Below are positions 62,135 through 64,000 of a stretch of 64,000 nucleotides of DNA, piece by piece. The notes below the pieces were generated by a model. That model worked only from the letters and a program-made list of their open reading frames with translations, was not told where the DNA came from and ran no database searches. Origin of the DNA: Acrasis kona (taxonomy: Eukaryota; Heterolobosea; Eutetramitea; Acrasida; Acrasidae); the NCBI GenBank assembly GCA_026419775.2, contig JAOPGA020000972.1, positions 62,001 to 126,000 of the forward strand. The letters are read 5' to 3'. How positions within the stretch are numbered: position 1 is the stretch's first letter; the number at the start of each line of letters is the position of its first letter. Position numbers and translations under genes: made by a program.

Positions 62135-63128
62135 GTCATGTGTTAAAAACTCCTCGCCAATAGCATAATTTTCATTACAAAATTAACATTGCTATTTTAG
62201 ATTTGAAGGTGAGACTTCAAAGTAAGAGACGTGCAACCGAAATAATGAAGGTGCTTTTTCGTTGGTCAACATAAAAATCAAATCAAAGTATTTATATGTG
62301 ATTGTTGTACGAAAATAAACAAACAATTTATTGCATATAAATAATGAACAACAAGCATCCTCGACTCACTCTCCTCGCATGATACTGTGCCACAGATGCC
62401 AACATCAAACCTGGGCGTGTTTATGGCTCAGTTGACCAAGAGTGCATTGAATGTGTTTCTTAATCTTGTAAAATTTCTCGAAAACCTGTCATATAGTTGT
62501 GAGTAGTCAAGCGTATGAAAATTTTTTACCGAACCTGAGTTTAATTGATTAACTGATCAGAGAAAATTTCTTGTGATGCAGGATCACTTAAGGTTTAATG
62601 TACTATATCACAGATGCTATGTTGCAGTTGATAACGATGAACCTTGGTTTTTCAATACCAAGGTATTCGTCAACCCTCGCCATTGATGTGTATATAGTGA
62701 TTGTACAATGTGTAATATGAGCATTGACACTTATGCAACACTATGTGTGATTTGGTTTTGTACTTTTTACTCACATTGCATGGAAAATTGTTTTGTTTAG
62801 GGTTACAATGATGTCACTCAACCAATTTACCAAACAGGACGTCCATCCTTCATGAAAATAATAGGAGGAATTTCTAAGACACATAAAAGTAGCTGTTGCG
62901 AGTCAAATATAAAAATACACATATCAAACTACAGTGCCAATGAAATCATAGCTAGATGGTCTGCTCTAGGGTAATAAAGGGCACAACCAGCTATTTCGCA
63001 ATTTTTAATCGAATATAACCTTGGAACATGCAATATTGGTCCAATATTTTGCTGTAGCGTTCCATAATTCAAATGTGCCACGAGGATGTATGGTAAAATT
63101 CAATAATTGTAAAAAGATTACAATAGCA
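62135..63128. other. Gene-poor stretch, one weak open frame
   Basis: About 1 kb. A 36-codon ATG-initiated frame at 62576-62686 (preceded by ten more open codons) reads MQDHLRFNVLYHRCYVAVDN then DEPWFFNTKVFVNP. It has protein-like composition but no partner exon I can support. A 38-codon frame starts at about 62395. Otherwise no gene, RNA or repeat is recognised. Confidence 0.35.
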
Positions 63129-64000
63129 ATGCTCGGGTTAGTCAGGAGAACAAAGTTCGTTCACAAATATATCATCACGCCAGTCGTGAAGAGGACTTAC
63201 GTAGACCCATCGGACGTCAATAAAGATAAAAACATCAAAAGGGGACAGGAACAATATGAAAGAGCGAGAAAGTTCAGAGAGACCACAGATTGGAATAAAC
63301 TAGAGGAGATCCGAAAAGAAGTCATGGGCGGTCAAAAAGGAGATATCGACTTTAGAAGCATGTCTGACGAACAATTAGAAGCCATGCTAGAGCTCAGGGA
63401 TGCCACTGCCGAATACATGATAGAAAAAAACAAACAGAAAATAGAGGATATGAGAGCCAGTGAAGAGCCAAAGAGAAATCTTATATCCGATGACAAATTA
63501 AGTGAGGTCCGTGGTCAATTAAAAGAGGAGGAGAAATCTCATTCCGTACATCCAGCCATTCATTATTACCGCGCCATCTACAAGCATCTTAAAAAGAACA
63601 TGGACAATAAACAAGACAGATCCTTCCATCTGACCAAGAAAATGGTTAGAAATCAATTCGATAAAAATAAAAATTTGACTGATCCTGGCCAAATTGATAT
63701 GGCCATCAACAAAGCAGCGAGTTATTTGCATAGCCAGAGGGCCTGGTCTCTAGACAATGACAGGTCGACACCTCTTGAGAGGCACAACTCTGAACTGTCC
63801 GACCTTGAAAAAGACTCCATCGAAGATGCTGAACTAGAACAAGGAAAACAAAATCTCGACAGTAGTCCAGCTTATTGGAATCAATACTTCCAACAAGCAG
63901 GTTCGGAGGACGAGAAGTACTGTGACTTTGATATTATAAAAAATTACTTGTACGCGTATAATAAAAATAACAAGCACAAGGATATGTGTAGTTGGTTGTG
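63129..64000 (+). CDS. LYR-like mitochondrial protein, runs off the right edge
   Basis: Open from the ATG at 63129 to the window end with no stop (290 codons seen). The N-terminus (MLGLVRRTKFVHKYIITPVV then KRTY) is basic, amphipathic and free of acidic residues, as in mitochondrial presequences. A long charged helical region follows. At about residues 145-200 the segment HYYRAIYKHLKKNM, SFHLTKKMVRNQFDKNKNL and QIDMAINKAASYLHSQ has the pattern of Complex1_LYR domains: a YR-type start, an R/K-x-x-F helix and a final helix. LYR proteins bind acyl carrier protein and serve complex I, Fe-S or ribosome assembly. The role here is inferred; the C-terminal part is not visible. Confidence 0.6.
   Translation, partial: MLGLVRRTKFVHKYIITPVVKRTYVDPSDVNKDKNIKRGQEQYERARKFRETTDWNKLEEIRKEVMGGQKGDIDFRSMSDEQLEAMLELRDATAEYMIEKNKQKIEDMRASEEPKRNLISDDKLSEVRGQLKEEEKSHSVHPAIHYYRAIYKHLKKNMDNKQDRSFHLTKKMVRNQFDKNKNLTDPGQIDMAINKAASYLHSQRAWSLDNDRSTPLERHNSELSDLEKDSIEDAELEQGKQNLDSSPAYWNQYFQQAGSEDEKYCDFDIIKNYLYAYNKNNKHKDMCSWL

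Noticed and set aside
1-64000. Bacterial origin, operons or CRISPR arrays
   Set aside because: Spliceosomal introns, AATAAA signals and eukaryotic gene content exclude this; no regularly spaced direct repeats were seen.

Overview
This is nuclear DNA from a eukaryotic microbe. Genes are packed tightly on both strands and carry spliceosomal introns of only about 35-45 nt. I resolved more than 40 GT-AG introns by frame-restoring splices (most frequent length 38 nt). Many have a CTAAC/CTAAT-like branch site about 10 nt before the AG. 3' UTRs are very short, and AATAAA often overlaps or abuts the stop codon. EF-1alpha lacks the roughly 12-residue opisthokont insertion between the NMPWYKG and LLEALD motifs, so this is not an animal or fungus. 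Radial-spoke-like, IQ-rich, F-box, Zn2Cys6 and complex I genes together suit a free-living amoeba or amoeboflagellate. A heterolobosean such as Acrasis or Naegleria is my best guess, but that is inference.

Layout. 0-7.6 kb: RNA polymerase III subunit RPC3 (3' end off the window), a Cys-rich type I membrane protein, a ZCCHC10-like zinc-knuckle/RS protein, an ARM-repeat RSPH14-like protein, an Asp/Asn beta-hydroxylase domain protein and a lipoyl-less E2 acyltransferase domain protein. 7.6-13 kb: a gene-poor stretch, TTC39/IML2-type TPR paralogue A and a coiled-coil F-box protein. 13-21.2 kb: an NDUFB3-like complex I subunit, an ADCK2/COQ8-type kinase divergent from a PMP34-like carrier, a secreted protein, a small Cys/His-rich protein, a SEC14-like protein, a membrane-anchored trypsin-like protease and a tRNA-Phe(GAA) with an enlarged D-loop. 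21.5-32.6 kb: TTC39 paralogue B, an inactive-looking thioesterase homologue, a Zn2Cys6 factor, an F-box/SUKH protein, DCN1-like, a Sld3/Treslin-like candidate, a zinc-ribbon protein and a C2-RGS protein.

32.6-46.1 kb: VPS39/Vam6, an 800-residue five-IQ protein, and two metabolic genes facing each other with 6 bp between stop codons (a DHTKD1-type 2-oxoadipate dehydrogenase E1 and an intronless xanthine dehydrogenase). 46.1-60.7 kb is the most dynamic part: two nearly identical papain-like peptidase genes with duplicated flanking blocks in different order, a USP53/54-like protein, a C2H2-GRF-HARP-HARP-3CxxC protein, a broken two-P-loop NTPase gene with unresolved bases, an atypical MAP kinase and an NMNAT-fold protein lacking catalytic residues. 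60.7-64 kb: EF-1alpha, a 1-kb gap and a LYR-like mitochondrial protein running off the right edge.

There is no operon logic; neighbours are mostly unrelated housekeeping genes. The most unusual items are the HARP/GRF/3CxxC protein without a helicase, the duplicated peptidase locus, several probable pseudoenzymes, and the in-frame stopless 36-nt intron in the catalytic loop of the atypical MAPK.
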